From an uncultured Pseudomonadales bacterium (lineage in GTDB: Bacteria; Pseudomonadota; Gammaproteobacteria; Pseudomonadales; Pseudohongiellaceae), in NCBI GenBank assembly GCA_949372635.1, contig CASIAB010000006.1:1-64000 (forward strand): 64,000 bases of DNA, written 5' to 3'. How positions within the stretch are numbered: the stretch's first letter is position 1; every line of letters starts with the position of its first letter. The position numbers were made by a program, and so were the translations under genes. The notes under the pieces are model-generated. The model did no database searches, was not told the origin of the DNA, and worked only from the letters and a program-made list of their open reading frames with translations. Shown piece after piece: positions 35,888-46,312 of the stretch.

Positions 35888-36512
35888 CGTTCATTTCCTC
35901 AGCAGAAAGTGAAACTCGTGTTTTAGGACTGCTTATCCCGTAAGGTAAATATTCTGCAATTTATGTAAGTGACTACAGCCCTGTCGTAAATCATCTTATA
36001 AATTGGCTGATTTAAGAACCGCGTAAACATAAACTAAATCAGCGATTTTTTCAAGTAGCCGCATCTTCATAAGCTTAATCAATTTTAAAAAAATACATAT
36101 AAATCAACTGTTTAATATCTTATTCCAACTATAAGCCGAGATAAATGAACCGCAGCTTAAATGTGCCATCTGCTCGTCTAGGAAAGTAGAGGTCTGTCGC
36201 AATTCTCAATGTTTAATTGAACAAATAGAGACTAAACGGGGCACCTAGGCTCTAAAGTCGTTCTATTAGCAGATTCCCAATACTTAGTCTCCGTCAAATT
36301 CTGTGTACAACAGAGCTGTAACCTGATCCGACACAAACCCAACAAGGAATACGGCGATTGCGCTCATCAATAGTGCCGCACTCATATTTGTGAAGTTTCC
36401 CTGAGTCGTATAGGTACACACATAGTTGAGAAGTTCTATGCCGAAAATCCAGCAGCAATTGACAAGAACATTTCCAGTAGCGGATACAAATTACCGGCCT
36501 TAAAGTTTATGA
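35888..36512. other. 625-bp non-coding region at the expected pilA position
   Basis: No intact gene is visible. A pilin (pilA) would normally lie between nadC and pilB in this conserved neighbourhood, but no prepilin signal or pilin N-terminus (FTLIE-type) could be found on either strand. On the minus strand an open stretch of about 67 codons ends at 36284. It includes an ATG at 36385 and reads MSAALLMSAIAVFLVGF with a hydrophobic helix. This may be the end of a decayed membrane enzyme. Confidence 0.35.
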
Positions 36513-36965
36513 GCACAAGCCGGCCATCTAGTAGTTACCACCCTAAACACAAAAACATCACTGCGGCTTCGAGAAGCACGCGATATAGTTACGCCTCGTT
36601 AGCGATATTAGACTCATTGTGGCGCTGAGGCTTGCGAGGAAGCTCTGTGAACGCGGTAAAGAAACTGTCGAAATGCCCCAAAAAGCGCTCGCAGAGCTGG
36701 GCCTGAATTCTGAATTGCATCCAAATCCTAGCCTATTCTGCAGAAAGTGCTGGAGCGACCTTAGAGATGGATTTCGAGGGAGAATTGGCTTTTATGAAGT
36801 AATTCCTGTACCCCAGAGCCAATCTCGAATTATCATGGAAAGACAAAGGACACACCGGATGCGAAAACACATGAGAAGACACAAATTACCCGATCTTCGA
36901 CAGCCGCACTAACCAAAGTTGCACCGAAACTGACCAGCTTCGAAGAGGCTAACAGACTGACTTAA
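36513..36965 (+). pseudogene. pilB: Remnant of the type IV pilus extension ATPase PilB
   Basis: Only the C-terminal third of PilB can be traced, in three frames. First is AQAGHLVVTTLNTK (about 36513-36554), the region after Walker B. Then comes IVALRLARKLCERG with ALAELGLNSELHPNP and DGFRGRIGFYEVIPV (about 36613-36840), the zinc-finger/C-terminal domain, with damaged cysteines. After a frame change the end reads LTKVAPKLTSFEEANRLT and stops at TAA 36963-36965. Walker A, most of the ATPase and the whole N-terminal half are missing. It lies 70 bp before the pilC remnant. The gene cannot make a working pilus motor. Confidence 0.85.
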
Positions 36966-37035
36966 ATACAAAATTCTACGCTGTCGTGGTATAGTCAGCT
37001 CAATCTAACGAATAGATATTCTGGCGAAGCGCCCT

Positions 37036-37643
37036 ATGGCCAATGAAACAGTACAAACCACCTATCTTTCGCAAGGTATCGATAAAAGCGGTAACAAGAC
37101 CAAAGGGGAAATCCAGTGTAGTGAACAGGCTCCGGTAAAGCCACAGATGCGTAAACAGGGAGTTGCCCCGAACAAGTTTAAAATCAAATCAAAGGATCTA
37201 TTCGGACTCAGGAGACAAAAGATCAAGCTTGGCGATATAGCCGTGTTCACGCGTCAGTTAACAACGAGTATGGAATCGGGCATACAGCTTGTTCAGTCGT
37301 TTGAGATCGTCGGTGAAACCCTAGAAAATTTGCCTATGCGTGAGTTAGTTGGCCAGATTCGTGACGGTGTGGGAGCGGGCAATACTTTCGCCGAATATAC
37401 CCGCAAACATCCACGCTATTTCCAACTATGATTACTCAGATGGTCTATATTGGAGAAAAGCCAGGTGTCTTAGAGAGAGTGCTAGATGAGTGCGCTGACT
37501 ATTATGAACCAGAGGTAAATAATTTAGTAAACCGGCTCACCGCCTTGATGGAGCCGATGATTATGTCTGTACTAGGCATATTGAACGGCGGCTTTATATT
37601 TACGATGTATCTGCCAATCTTCCAGCTCCGCGCGGTGGGGTAG
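37036..37643 (+). pseudogene. pilC: Type IV pilus inner-membrane protein PilC with internal deletion and frameshift
   Basis: Frame 1 (37036-37431) keeps the first about 130 residues of PilC: KLGDIAVFTRQLTTSMESGI and GIQLVQSFEIVGETLENLP up to RKHPRYF, the first GspF domain. It then jumps to the C-terminal 70 residues in another frame (37428-37643), MITQMVYIGEKPGVLERVLDE to MYLPIFQL, the end of the second GspF domain. About 195 residues with two membrane segments are gone. The joint lies at 37415-37425, between related positions of the two repeats, and one base is also missing. The protein cannot be functional. Confidence 0.9.
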
Positions 37644-37658
37644 CATAAATACCTTTGC

Positions 37659-38558
37659 ATGGAAATAATCGACCTCCTCTTAGCTAGCCCTACCTTTTTA
37701 CTAACCGTCTGCATCGTATTAGGGCTGTTAGTTGGAAGCTTCCTTAATGTAGTCGTCTACCGGCTACCTATAATGTTGCAGCGCGATTGGCGCGAGCAAT
37801 GTTGTGATTATCTCGAGTTAGATAACGAAACTCCTGACAGCAATGAATCATCTGCTAAGTTCAAAGTATTCAATCTGCAAAAACCTGATTCACATTGCCC
37901 GCTTTGCAATCACAAAATAAAGCCATGGGAAAATGTCCCAGTGCTGAGCTATTTTTTTCTTGGCGGCAAGTGTTCAGACTGCAAAGCAAATATTTCCATT
38001 CGGTATCCAAGCGTCGAGTTTGTGAGCGGCGTTCTTTCAGGCTTAGTCGCATTTAATTTCGGTGCAACTTGGCTAACGCTGGCCCTGATGTTCTTAACCT
38101 GGGCACTCATAGTTCTTACACTTATCGACTTCGATCACCAACTACTGCCCGACAACATCACGCTGCCACTTATTTGGCTCGGCTTACTAGTCAACACTAT
38201 CGATCTCGGGTTCGGTGTTACGCTGAGAGACGCCGTCGTTGGTGCGATCTTAGGATATAGCGTACTCTGGGTCTTTTACTGGGGATTTAAACTCGCAACT
38301 GGAAAAGCTGGTATGGGTTACGGGGATTTCAAATTGTTGTCAGTCCTAGGAGCATGGATGGGCTGGCAGAGCCTACTACCAATAATTATTCTTTCTTCGC
38401 TAGTGGGCGCTGCTTTCGGTGTCTCAATGATACTGCTTTCCGGAAAAGATAAGTCCGTGCCAATGCCCTTCGGCCCGTTTCTCGCCGGTGCTGGATTTCT
38501 CATTTTGATATGGGGCCCTCAGCTAAGCGCATTCTATATCGACAACTTCATCAGCTAA
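37659..38558 (+). CDS. pilD: Prepilin leader peptidase / N-methyltransferase
   Basis: PilD cleaves and methylates type IV prepilins and type II secretion pseudopilins. The 299-residue protein is intact. It shows an N-terminal membrane helix followed by GSFLNVVVYRLP, a four-cysteine site C80-x2-C83 and C105-x2-C108 (HCPLCNHK...KCSDCKAN), and the aspartyl protease motifs LIDFDHQLLPD (about 155-165) and GMGYGDFKL (D223). It has seven or eight predicted membrane spans. It lies 15 bp after the broken pilC. Retention suggests a second use, for example type II secretion, but no gsp gene is here. Confidence 0.94.
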   Translation: MEIIDLLLASPTFLLTVCIVLGLLVGSFLNVVVYRLPIMLQRDWREQCCDYLELDNETPDSNESSAKFKVFNLQKPDSHCPLCNHKIKPWENVPVLSYFFLGGKCSDCKANISIRYPSVEFVSGVLSGLVAFNFGATWLTLALMFLTWALIVLTLIDFDHQLLPDNITLPLIWLGLLVNTIDLGFGVTLRDAVVGAILGYSVLWVFYWGFKLATGKAGMGYGDFKLLSVLGAWMGWQSLLPIIILSSLVGAAFGVSMILLSGKDKSVPMPFGPFLAGAGFLILIWGPQLSAFYIDNFIS

Positions 38559-38596
38559 CAACAACATTCCCCTATCAATATTCGGATTCTGTCAGA

Positions 38597-39211
38597 ATGA
38601 ACATCGCAAAAAAGTATGTAATCGGTCTTACAGGTGGAATCGGTAGCGGCAAGTCTGCCGCCGCCGACATATTTCGAACATATGGGATTGAAGTCATTGA
38701 CGCCGACTCACTGGCTAGAGAAGTCGTCGAACTAGGCCAGCCAGCACTGGACGATATTGCCGCTCACTTCGGCAGCGATATACTTACTGCTGAAGGACAT
38801 CTTGATAGGGCCGCGCTACGAAAAATCGTGTTCTCGATTCCCGAACAAAAATCCTGGTTAGAGGATTTATTGCACCCGCTAATTGCAGAATTACTGCAGT
38901 GTCGACTGAATGCCACGAAGTCCCCTTATGCAATTCTGGAATCGCCACTACTGTTAGAAACTGAACAATACAAGCTAGTAGATAGAGTGACCGTTATCGA
39001 CGTTAATGAGGAAATACAAATAGATCGATCAGTAAGAAGAGACGGTAGCGATGAAGCAGTAATTAGGTCTATCATCGCCTCTCAAATTAATCGTGCCGGG
39101 AGAATCCAGCGTGCGGATGATCTTGTGTCTAACGAAGAAGGCCTAGAGCAACTCAGAGAAAAAATCGAGGCGCTTCACAGTAAATATTTAAGGATGGTTG
39201 CAAAGAAATGA
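38597..39211 (+). CDS. coaE: Dephospho-CoA kinase
   Basis: CoaE phosphorylates the ribose 3'-OH of dephospho-CoA, the last step of CoA synthesis. The protein (204 aa from the ATG at 38597) starts [26 protein letters not shown] with its P-loop GGIGSGKS. It also has [28 protein letters not shown] and ESPLLLET. An upstream in-frame frame opening to 38510 overlaps pilD and lacks family support, so the ATG at 38597 is preferred. It shares ATGA with yacG (4-bp overlap). The pilD-coaE-yacG order is conserved in gammaproteobacteria. Confidence 0.95.
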   Translation: MNIAKKYVIGLTGGIGSGKSAAADIFRTYGIEVIDADSLAREVVELGQPALDDIAAHFGSDILTAEGHLDRAALRKIVFSIPEQKSWLEDLLHPLIAELLQCRLNATKSPYAILESPLLLETEQYKLVDRVTVIDVNEEIQIDRSVRRDGSDEAVIRSIIASQINRAGRIQRADDLVSNEEGLEQLREKIEALHSKYLRMVAKK

Positions 39212-39396
39212 ACAAAAAGACTACCAGCGTCGACTGCCCAAACTGTCAAAGATCAGTGGAGTGGAAGGATGAGAATAACTTCCGGCCTTTTTGTAGCAAG
39301 CGATGCAAGCTAATAGACTTTGGAGGTTGGGCAAACGAACTCAATAGCATTCCCGGGGAATCCGCTTACCCAGCATTAGCGGATGAATACGACTAG
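39208..39396 (+). CDS. yacG: DNA gyrase inhibitor YacG (zinc protein)
   Basis: A 62-residue zinc-binding protein with [12 protein letters not shown] and [20 protein letters not shown], the four cysteines (CxxC...CxxxC) of the YacG family. YacG binds GyrB and blocks DNA binding by gyrase in E. coli. The start ATG overlaps the coaE stop codon. Its short size and acidic tail fit the family. It is the last gene of the plus-strand block. The convergent mutT gene ends 80 bp away. Confidence 0.93.
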   Translation: MNKKTTSVDCPNCQRSVEWKDENNFRPFCSKRCKLIDFGGWANELNSIPGESAYPALADEYD

Positions 39397-39476
39397 TAAC
39401 CCAAACACTGACGGCTAGCCGATGCCGGATACTTGTATGAAATTCGTCAAAATTTTGAACATTAGAGTGACGGTGA

Positions 39477-39878
39477 TTAGCCCGGTCTGTTTAGTATGCG
39501 GATAATGCGCTCGTTGGCCTTGGGAAAATCTAGTGCTTTTAGCTCAGAAAGCGCGCGCCATTCAATTACCTGCCCTTCTCTTCCCTGGGGTATGCCTGAA
39601 GATCTTTCGATGCGCAAAACATCCAGCATTACTGACTTATCTGCGTATTCATGCTTTATCTGAGTTAGCCCAGTGCAGGCCTGCACACTGATGCCTAACT
39701 CTTCTTCAAACTCTCTGGTAAGTGCGCACTCGACTGACTCACCTTCTTCGACTTTGCCTCCAGGAAACTCCCAGAGGCCGCCTTGATGAGATTCGGCGGG
39801 GCGCAGTGCAATTAATACTTCGTGGTCATCATTAAGAAGAACGCCGACAGCAACATGAACAATAGGTTTTTTATTCAC
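39477..39878 (-). CDS. mutT: 8-oxo-dGTP diphosphatase MutT (Nudix)
   Basis: MutT hydrolyses 8-oxo-dGTP and prevents A-C transversions. The 133-residue protein has the Nudix box GGKVEEGESVECALTREFEEELGI (about 37-60), preceded by ALRPAESHQGGLWEFPGG. This is the MutT-type N-terminal pattern. The C-terminal thiamine-phosphate-synthase domain seen in some homologues is absent, so this is the short form. It starts 9 bp after argJ on the same strand, in the secA-argJ-mutT order common in gammaproteobacteria. Confidence 0.93.
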   Translation of the reverse strand: MNKKPIVHVAVGVLLNDDHEVLIALRPAESHQGGLWEFPGGKVEEGESVECALTREFEEELGISVQACTGLTQIKHEYADKSVMLDVLRIERSSGIPQGREGQVIEWRALSELKALDFPKANERIIRILNRPG

Positions 39879-39887
39879 GATAAGTTG

Positions 39888-41105
39888 CTAACTGCGATAA
39901 TCTGCATTGATGCGCACATACTCGTTGGAAAGGTCCGATGTCCAGACTCTTGTACTAGCCTTTCCGCGACCAAGGTTGATGCGAACTCGAATCTCGTCCT
40001 TATCCATCTCGGCCTGCCCTGCGCTTTCGCTATAATGCGCATCTACAGCTCCTTTGGAAACTAGAAGTATATCTCCAAGCGCCACCGTGACGGCCTCAAT
40101 ATCGAAATCGCCAAGACCGGCACGGCCAATAGCAGCGAGGATCCTCCCCCAGTTTGGATCTGAAGCAAAAAAAGCTGTTTTAACCAAAGGAGATTCTGCT
40201 ACCACATACGCTACCGCCGAACATTCCTGCTCAGACGCGCCTTCATTTACCTCGATAGTTATGAATTTACTTGCGCCTTCTGCATCCCGAATTAGATCCA
40301 TAGCTAACTGCTCGAAAACAGCGTTCAATTTAGACTGAAACTGCGTAGCTGCCTCACTATCTGTATCCGTAATCACAAGGGTCCCCTTACCAGTGGCGAC
40401 CAACATACAACAATCATTGGTAGAGGTATCACCATCGACTGTGATTCTGTTAAACGAATTGTTTACAGCACTAGCTAAAAAATTTTCGAGGAGAGGTCTG
40501 TCGATCTGCGCGTCCGTAAAAACATAGGCCAGCATAGTTGCCATGTTAGGGCGGATCATGCCCGAGCCCTTCGCAAACCCGCTTATGCTTACTTGGGAGC
40601 TGTTAACTGCAAAACTTACAGATGCTAACTTCGGCCGCGTGTCGGTTGTCAATATTCCTTGCGCTGCCGACTGCCAAGCATCAGCAGACAATGCTGCATA
40701 CAGCCCAGGTAATGCTGCGAGTATTCTATCACTAGGCAATTGCTCGCCAATCACCCCTGTGGAAAACGGCAATATCTGTTCGGACGAAGTTCCCGCGATC
40801 TCAGCCAAGCCCTCACAGCATGCCATAGCCGCAAGCTTTCCCTGAGGTCCGGTTCCAGCATTCGCATTTCCGGTGTTAACCAAGAAATAGCGGCTAGCAC
40901 TATGCTCTACGCGCTGTTTAGCTATGCGAACTGGTGCGGCACAGAAAGCGTTCTGAGTAAACGCACCCACTGTTGTGGAGCCTTCCGCAATTTCAATCAA
41001 GACAAGATCGAGCCGATTAGCGTAGCGAATTTGACTTTTAACTGCAGCTAAGCGGACCCCTCCAATAGGAGTGATGCTTATCTTTCTTTGGGGACCGACA
41101 GCCAT
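39888..41105 (-). CDS. argJ: Bifunctional glutamate N-acetyltransferase / ornithine acetyltransferase
   Basis: ArgJ recycles the acetyl group from N-acetylornithine to glutamate in arginine synthesis. The 405-residue precursor contains GGVRLAAVKSQIRY and VNTGNANAGTGPQG. Its self-cleavage region is GSGMIRPNMATMLAYVFTDA, where the threonine of ATML becomes the N-terminal nucleophile of the beta chain. SDPNWGRILAAIGRAG lies near the C-terminus. Whether it also uses acetyl-CoA is not decidable from sequence. It lies 52 bp downstream of secA and 9 bp upstream of mutT. Confidence 0.96.
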   Translation of the reverse strand: MAVGPQRKISITPIGGVRLAAVKSQIRYANRLDLVLIEIAEGSTTVGAFTQNAFCAAPVRIAKQRVEHSASRYFLVNTGNANAGTGPQGKLAAMACCEGLAEIAGTSSEQILPFSTGVIGEQLPSDRILAALPGLYAALSADAWQSAAQGILTTDTRPKLASVSFAVNSSQVSISGFAKGSGMIRPNMATMLAYVFTDAQIDRPLLENFLASAVNNSFNRITVDGDTSTNDCCMLVATGKGTLVITDTDSEAATQFQSKLNAVFEQLAMDLIRDAEGASKFITIEVNEGASEQECSAVAYVVAESPLVKTAFFASDPNWGRILAAIGRAGLGDFDIEAVTVALGDILLVSKGAVDAHYSESAGQAEMDKDEIRVRINLGRGKASTRVWTSDLSNEYVRINADYRS

Positions 41106-41157
41106 CTCTCAATTCCTACTCTGCTTTCAATTTCTCAGACTAATACGATGTCGATCA

Positions 41158-43926
41158 CTAACCTATCTTGCCGTGGCAGACTTTATACTTCTTTCGCGAG
41201 CCGCAAGGGCAGGGGTCGTTCCTTCCTACCTTCGCCATCTCTCGAACAAAGGGAGGTGCTTTTTCTCCTCCTGTTTGACGCTGCCCTGCAGGTGCCGCGT
41301 CATCCCCTGGCTGTTCGACGAGTGCGGATACGGCTTGATGCTGGAAATTCACTCGCTCTCTAGCTCGCTCCTGCTCACGCTGCCGCTCAATAGCATCCGC
41401 ATCGTCTTCTTGTCGAATCTTCACTTGACTTAAAACTTTGATAACTTCCTGCTGCAGGTTTGTCATCAAATCTTGAAAAAGAGCGAAGGCTTCTCGCTTA
41501 TATTCCTGCCGCGGGTTCTTGCCACCATAACTACGCAAGAATATTCCTTGTCGCAGGTGATCCATAGTTGCAAGGTGATCCTTCCACAAACCATCCAATA
41601 TCTGTAATGTAATTTGTTTCTCGAAAGTGCGCATCTTTTCACCCACTGCTGCACACTTCTGCTCGTAATCCGCAGAGATTATCTCGTCGATTTTCTGTTT
41701 TAATTGCTCTTCATAAAGCTGGTCGTCCTCATCAAGCCATTTCTGAATATCTTGCTGAGTCAAAAATTGGGTATCTATCCCTTCCTGCAATCCCTCTACA
41801 TCCCATTGCTCAGGAACACTTTGGGGCGGGATGTACTCATCGACAATTTGTCCTACTACTTCTGTGCGCATATCTTTCAACAGCTCTGAAATATCATCGC
41901 TGGCCATGAGCTCGTTACGCTGACGATAGATAATCGTGCGCTGATCATTCGCTACATTATCATATTCCAACAATTGCTTACGAATATCAAAGTTTCTACC
42001 TTCAACCTTACGCTGAGCCTTCTCAATCTGCTTTGTTACCATGCCATGCTCAATAGCTTCTCCGCGCTCCATACCCAAGCGCTTCATGAAGTTCTTCACG
42101 CCGTCAGTTGCAAATATCCTAAGCAGATTGTCGTCCATGGAGAGATAAAATCTGGAATACCCAGGATCACCCTGTCTTCCAGAACGGCCACGCAGCTGAT
42201 TGTCGATACGCCTCGATTCGTGGCGTTCGGTGCCAAAGATGTGGAGACCTCCAGCCCCTATAACTTGATCGTGACGCAGTTGCCATTCAGCTTTGATGTT
42301 CGCGATTTGCGCTTCGGTTGGGTTTTCTAACTCAGCAACCTCAGCTTCCCATTTGCCACCCAATACGATATCTGTACCGCGGCCAGCCATGTTTGTTGCA
42401 ATAGTCACCACTCCAGGCTTTCCTGCCTGAGCGATGATCTCCGCCTCACGCTCATGAAATTTAGCATTTAGTACTTCATGCTTGATTTTTTCTTTAGTGA
42501 GGAAGTTCGACAGCGTTTCAGATGTATCGATAGACGCTGTACCAACTAGTATGGGCGCCCCTTTGGCGCTCATTTCAGTGATATCACGAACGATTGCCTC
42601 TAATTTCTCTTCCATGGAAAGAAAGATAAGGTCATTTGCATCATTGCGCACCATAGGTTGATTAGTCGGTATCACCACGACATCCAATCCGTATATCGAC
42701 GAAAACTCGAACGCTTCAGTGTCAGCGGTGCCAGTCATACCAGACAGATTATTGTACAAACGAAAATAGTTCTGGAATGTCGTTGAAGCTAGAGTCTGGC
42801 TCTCACTCTGAATCGCCAGTTTTTCCTTAGCCTCTAGGGCTTGATGCAAACCTTCAGACAGGCGTCGTCCTTCCATCGTTCGACCAGTGTGCTCATCAAT
42901 CAAAACAATACTCTTGTTCTGTACTATATATTCGATGTCTCGATTGAACAGGTTATGCGCCTTAAGGCCAGCATGTACATGATGAAGCAAGGATAAATTA
43001 GTTGCAGAATAGAGTGACTCACCCTCGGCTAACAACTTCTTCTGAATCAAAATGCCTTCAACGAATTCGTGCCCAGTTTCAGTAAGTTCAACTTGGCGAC
43101 TCTTCTCATCAACGGTAAAGTGACCTGACTCCTCCGGCACAAAGTTCTTGTCCATCATTTCCATCTTGGACTTTTCAGCCTTTATTCCCTTCTCCAACTT
43201 CGGAATCAGCTGATTGATGGCTTCATAGAGTTTTGAGCTATCTTCCGCCGCTCCAGAAATAATCAAAGGAGTTCTCGCCTCGTCGATGAGGATTGAGTCC
43301 ACCTCGTCGACGATCGCAAAATTCAACTCTCTCTGCATTTTGTCATCGAGACGAAATGCCATGTTGTCGCGCAAATAATCAAAGCCAAATTCGTTGTTCG
43401 TGCCATAAGTAATAGAGCTGTTATAGGCTTCTTTCTTTAATTCTGGTGTCTGTCCCGAGCCTATGATGCCCACACTGAGGCCCAGAAACTCATACAGTGG
43501 CCGCATCCAGTTCGCATCACGCTCTGCAAGATATTCATTCACTGTAACTAAGTGAACACCATTCTCGGTAAGGCCATTTAGATAGGCCGGCAGGGTCGCC
43601 ATAAGCGTCTTACCCTCACCTGTTCTCATCTCTGAGATACTGCCTTCGTGCAACACGATTCCACCGATCATCTGAACATCGAAATGGCGCATAAGTAAAG
43701 TACGCTTACTCGCCTCACGAACTACGGCAAACGCTTCAGGCAGTAACGCGTCAGTAGACTCACCGGCATCGAAGCGTTGCTTAAATTCGCTCGTCTTAGC
43801 TTTCAGCTCTTCATCGGAAAGTGCTTCTAAGGAGGGTTCAAGCTCGTTGATAAGAAGAGACGTCTTTTTCAATTTCTTCAGCTTGCGCGAGTTACTACTT
43901 CCAAATATTTTGTTTAATATGCTCAT
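41158..43926 (-). CDS. secA: Preprotein translocase ATPase SecA
   Basis: SecA drives secretory proteins through SecYEG. The 922-residue protein includes Walker A in [18 protein letters not shown] (about 98-115), [18 protein letters not shown], and the second nucleotide-binding fold with [16 protein letters not shown] and [15 protein letters not shown]-terminal zinc tail, [17 protein letters not shown], binds SecB and phospholipids. Length is normal. It follows the M23 peptidase gene by 112 bp on the same strand. No SecM-like arrest leader could be seen upstream. Confidence 0.98.
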   Translation of the reverse strand: MSILNKIFGSSNSRKLKKLKKTSLLINELEPSLEALSDEELKAKTSEFKQRFDAGESTDALLPEAFAVVREASKRTLLMRHFDVQMIGGIVLHEGSISEMRTGEGKTLMATLPAYLNGLTENGVHLVTVNEYLAERDANWMRPLYEFLGLSVGIIGSGQTPELKKEAYNSSITYGTNNEFGFDYLRDNMAFRLDDKMQRELNFAIVDEVDSILIDEARTPLIISGAAEDSSKLYEAINQLIPKLEKGIKAEKSKMEMMDKNFVPEESGHFTVDEKSRQVELTETGHEFVEGILIQKKLLAEGESLYSATNLSLLHHVHAGLKAHNLFNRDIEYIVQNKSIVLIDEHTGRTMEGRRLSEGLHQALEAKEKLAIQSESQTLASTTFQNYFRLYNNLSGMTGTADTEAFEFSSIYGLDVVVIPTNQPMVRNDANDLIFLSMEEKLEAIVRDITEMSAKGAPILVGTASIDTSETLSNFLTKEKIKHEVLNAKFHEREAEIIAQAGKPGVVTIATNMAGRGTDIVLGGKWEAEVAELENPTEAQIANIKAEWQLRHDQVIGAGGLHIFGTERHESRRIDNQLRGRSGRQGDPGYSRFYLSMDDNLLRIFATDGVKNFMKRLGMERGEAIEHGMVTKQIEKAQRKVEGRNFDIRKQLLEYDNVANDQRTIIYRQRNELMASDDISELLKDMRTEVVGQIVDEYIPPQSVPEQWDVEGLQEGIDTQFLTQQDIQKWLDEDDQLYEEQLKQKIDEIISADYEQKCAAVGEKMRTFEKQITLQILDGLWKDHLATMDHLRQGIFLRSYGGKNPRQEYKREAFALFQDLMTNLQQEVIKVLSQVKIRQEDDADAIERQREQERARERVNFQHQAVSALVEQPGDDAAPAGQRQTGGEKAPPFVREMAKVGRNDPCPCGSRKKYKVCHGKIG

Positions 43927-44038
43927 TTTTCTCTATCAATGAATAGTTGATTCGATAAGCTGGTCTCCAAAGGACATGATGAGCATTGCTCATGCAAACC
44001 GATAGCGCCCGATTAGATTGGTTTTGAAAGAGTGGTGT

Positions 44039-44968
44039 TTATCTTACTGTGCGATGTATATAGGCGGCAGGGTCGACGACTCTACCGTTTTTATAAACCT
44101 CAAAGTGAACGTGAGGCCCTGTCGAGCGGCCAGTAGAACCTACTAGTGCGATGTTCTGACCTTTCATTACGATATCACCAACGTCCACAAATAGCTTTTC
44201 TGAGTGAGCGTAGCGTGTAGTGAATCCGTTGCCGTGATTGACCTCAACCATCAAGCCGTAGCCCGATCGGGGCCCAGACCAGGTTACTACGCCTGCTGCC
44301 ACGGTATTAATCTCAGCTCCCGATTTGCCAGTGGTGAAGTCGATGCCGCCATGGAAGGCTATGCGACCGGTAATGGGATCAGGTCGCTGGCCAAAGCGCG
44401 AAGCGATCCAGGCGTTTTCTACAGGCCTACCAGCGATAAAAACATCTGACTGAATTTTGCGATCGGTCATCAGGCCCTCAAGAATTTCGAGTTGTTGCTG
44501 ACGATCGTCAAGTTGTCGTTCGAGTTGATATACAGCGTCCATAAACCCCGCTGCCGAGTATGACTCTGAAACACCAGCTGCAGGACCGCCGATGGCAATA
44601 GGGTCGCTGAAATCAAATTCACCAGTATCCAGGTTGGCAATGGTAGTTATACGTTCCCCTACCGCATCCAAGCGCACCAGACGTGCCTGTAACATAGCAA
44701 GTCGCATAGTTAGGGCTTCGATCTGCTGCTCTGACTCTTCTTTAATCTCTGATATTTGTTCCGTCTGTATGCGAATCTGGCGCTCCCAATTTTGCGCAGA
44801 CTCTTCGCTGAAGACGCCGTTGCTCTGAGAAACCGCAAGCCCATAACCAAAGTAGCCCAACGCAGCTGGAGCACCGAGCAGGCATAGGGAAAGGAGGCCT
44901 TTTAGCCACCCCTTGAGGACGATAGTTTTAGTGTGACCATGACGCTGGTCGACCAGAATAACTTTCAT
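44039..44968 (-). CDS. M23 family metallopeptidase (LytM-type, membrane-anchored)
   Basis: A 309-residue protein with one N-terminal membrane segment (about 23-48), a coiled-coil region (about 60-185, including QTEQISEIKEESEQQIEAL) and a C-terminal M23 endopeptidase domain. The active-site motifs HGGIDFTTGKSG and HVHFEVYKNG, with TRYAHSEKL between them, keep all the zinc ligands (His, Asp, His). It probably cuts peptidoglycan cross-bridges or acts in division. Its location between lpxC and secA is seen in Pseudomonas relatives. Catalytic residues are intact, unlike EnvC/NlpD. Confidence 0.88.
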   Translation of the reverse strand: MKVILVDQRHGHTKTIVLKGWLKGLLSLCLLGAPAALGYFGYGLAVSQSNGVFSEESAQNWERQIRIQTEQISEIKEESEQQIEALTMRLAMLQARLVRLDAVGERITTIANLDTGEFDFSDPIAIGGPAAGVSESYSAAGFMDAVYQLERQLDDRQQQLEILEGLMTDRKIQSDVFIAGRPVENAWIASRFGQRPDPITGRIAFHGGIDFTTGKSGAEINTVAAGVVTWSGPRSGYGLMVEVNHGNGFTTRYAHSEKLFVDVGDIVMKGQNIALVGSTGRSTGPHVHFEVYKNGRVVDPAAYIHRTVR

Positions 44969-45078
44969 TGTGTAAGCGTTGTCTCAATAAGCTTAGTAGT
45001 AATATCTGAGCCTAATCAAGAAACTTCAACATCCAACTATATTTATTAAAATCAGTCGTTTAGAATAGCACGACCGGG

Positions 45079-45990
45079 CTAGGCTGCCAACACCGGTTTC
45101 ATATAGGAAATGGGCACGTTTGTATCATTGTCAAAACTGACTATTTCCCAAGCATCTTTATTAACTTCGAGCATTCTTAGTAGAGCATTATTAAGGGCGT
45201 GTCCAGATTTATAGCCCTTGAACTCGCCTATCAAACTGTTGCCAAGCAGGTATAAATCTCCAATAGAATCAAGGATCTTATGCTTTACGAATTCGTCTTC
45301 GTAGCGCAGTCCATCCTCGTTCAAGACCTTATAATCACCTACCGCGACTGCATTATCCATACTGGCACCGAGCGCCAAATTCCTATTGCGCAATTCCTCG
45401 AATTCATGCATGAAACCAAAAGTGCGCGCGCGGCTAACTTCCTTAACAAAAGAAGTACTAGAGAAATCAATGGTCGCGCTCTTTGTGTATTTCTTGTAGA
45501 CGGGGTGATCATAGAGAAGTGTGTAGCTAACCTTGAAGCCATCAAATGGCTCGAGGCTGACAGCTTTATCGCCATGCTCCAAATGCAGTGGCTTCAGTAT
45601 TTTGATGAAGCGCTTTAATTCTGACTGCTCTTCGATGCCAGCAGATTGAATTAGGAAAACAAACGGGCCAGCACTGCCATCCATGATCGGCACTTCTGGT
45701 GCACTTACATCGATAAAGGTATTGTCGATGCCTAAACCCGATAGCGCGGACATCAAGTGCTCAATAGTAGAAATTCTAACGTCATCTTTAACAAGGCAAG
45801 TAGAGAGAGTTGTATCTCCTACATTAGATGCACGGGCTGGAATCTGAATGGGTATATCGAGATCTACTCGGGTAAAGATGATGCCCGTGTTAACTGGAGC
45901 TGGCCTAAGTGTTAGGTAGACTTTCTCGCCGGTGTGCAGACCAACACCGGTGGCACGAATAACATTCTTCAAGGTTCTTTGTCTCAGCAT
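45079..45990 (-). CDS. lpxC: UDP-3-O-acyl-N-acetylglucosamine deacetylase
   Basis: LpxC performs the first committed step of lipid A synthesis as a zinc deacetylase. The protein (303 aa from the ATG at 45990) starts [23 protein letters not shown]. It contains [17 protein letters not shown] (zinc His), [18 protein letters not shown] (second His and Asp) and [12 protein letters not shown] prefer 45990, which gives the usual 303-305 residues. An upstream in-frame TTG at 46038 gives no family match. It sits 322 bp downstream of ftsZ, after a strong terminator. Confidence 0.97.
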   Translation of the reverse strand: MLRQRTLKNVIRATGVGLHTGEKVYLTLRPAPVNTGIIFTRVDLDIPIQIPARASNVGDTTLSTCLVKDDVRISTIEHLMSALSGLGIDNTFIDVSAPEVPIMDGSAGPFVFLIQSAGIEEQSELKRFIKILKPLHLEHGDKAVSLEPFDGFKVSYTLLYDHPVYKKYTKSATIDFSSTSFVKEVSRARTFGFMHEFEELRNRNLALGASMDNAVAVGDYKVLNEDGLRYEDEFVKHKILDSIGDLYLLGNSLIGEFKGYKSGHALNNALLRMLEVNKDAWEIVSFDNDTNVPISYMKPVLAA

Positions 45991-46261
45991 AGTTCTTAGC
46001 TTCGCGTCTTTTTTAGTCAGAAAAAATGGGCATCTCAAGCATTGGTCAGTGTAATGGCACAGTGCGACCGGTGTTTAGCTCACTGCCTTCGACGAGTACT
46101 CCCGGCTCTGTCGATTCACCAATACTAAACCCGATAACGAGCGATTTTCGCTCACAACAACAACCTTTGACAAAGGCTTGGCATGTTAGCAACAATTAAG
46201 GAATAACCCAACAAGGTGAAATCCATATAAAACCTCAACTACTTGCCGCATAAGACAGTTC

Positions 46262-46306
46262 AAAAAATCGAGGAATACAGTATAGGAATCCTACTTCTGT
46301 ATTCCT
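46262..46306 (-). terminator. Rho-independent terminator after ftsZ
   Basis: On the minus strand AGGAATACAG and CTGTATTCCT (46297-46306 with 46271-46280) form a 10-bp stem. Between them lies a shorter nested palindrome TAGGATTCCTA, and CGATTTTTTG follows. It separates ftsZ from lpxC, and the remaining 46010-46260 sequence shows no gene and probably carries the lpxC promoter. Confidence 0.85.
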
Positions 46307-46312
46307 GCGAAC

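Noticed and set aside
43927..44038. SecM-like arrest peptide upstream of secA
   Set aside because: The 112-bp gap is too short and no arrest motif is present; the gene before secA is the M23 peptidase.
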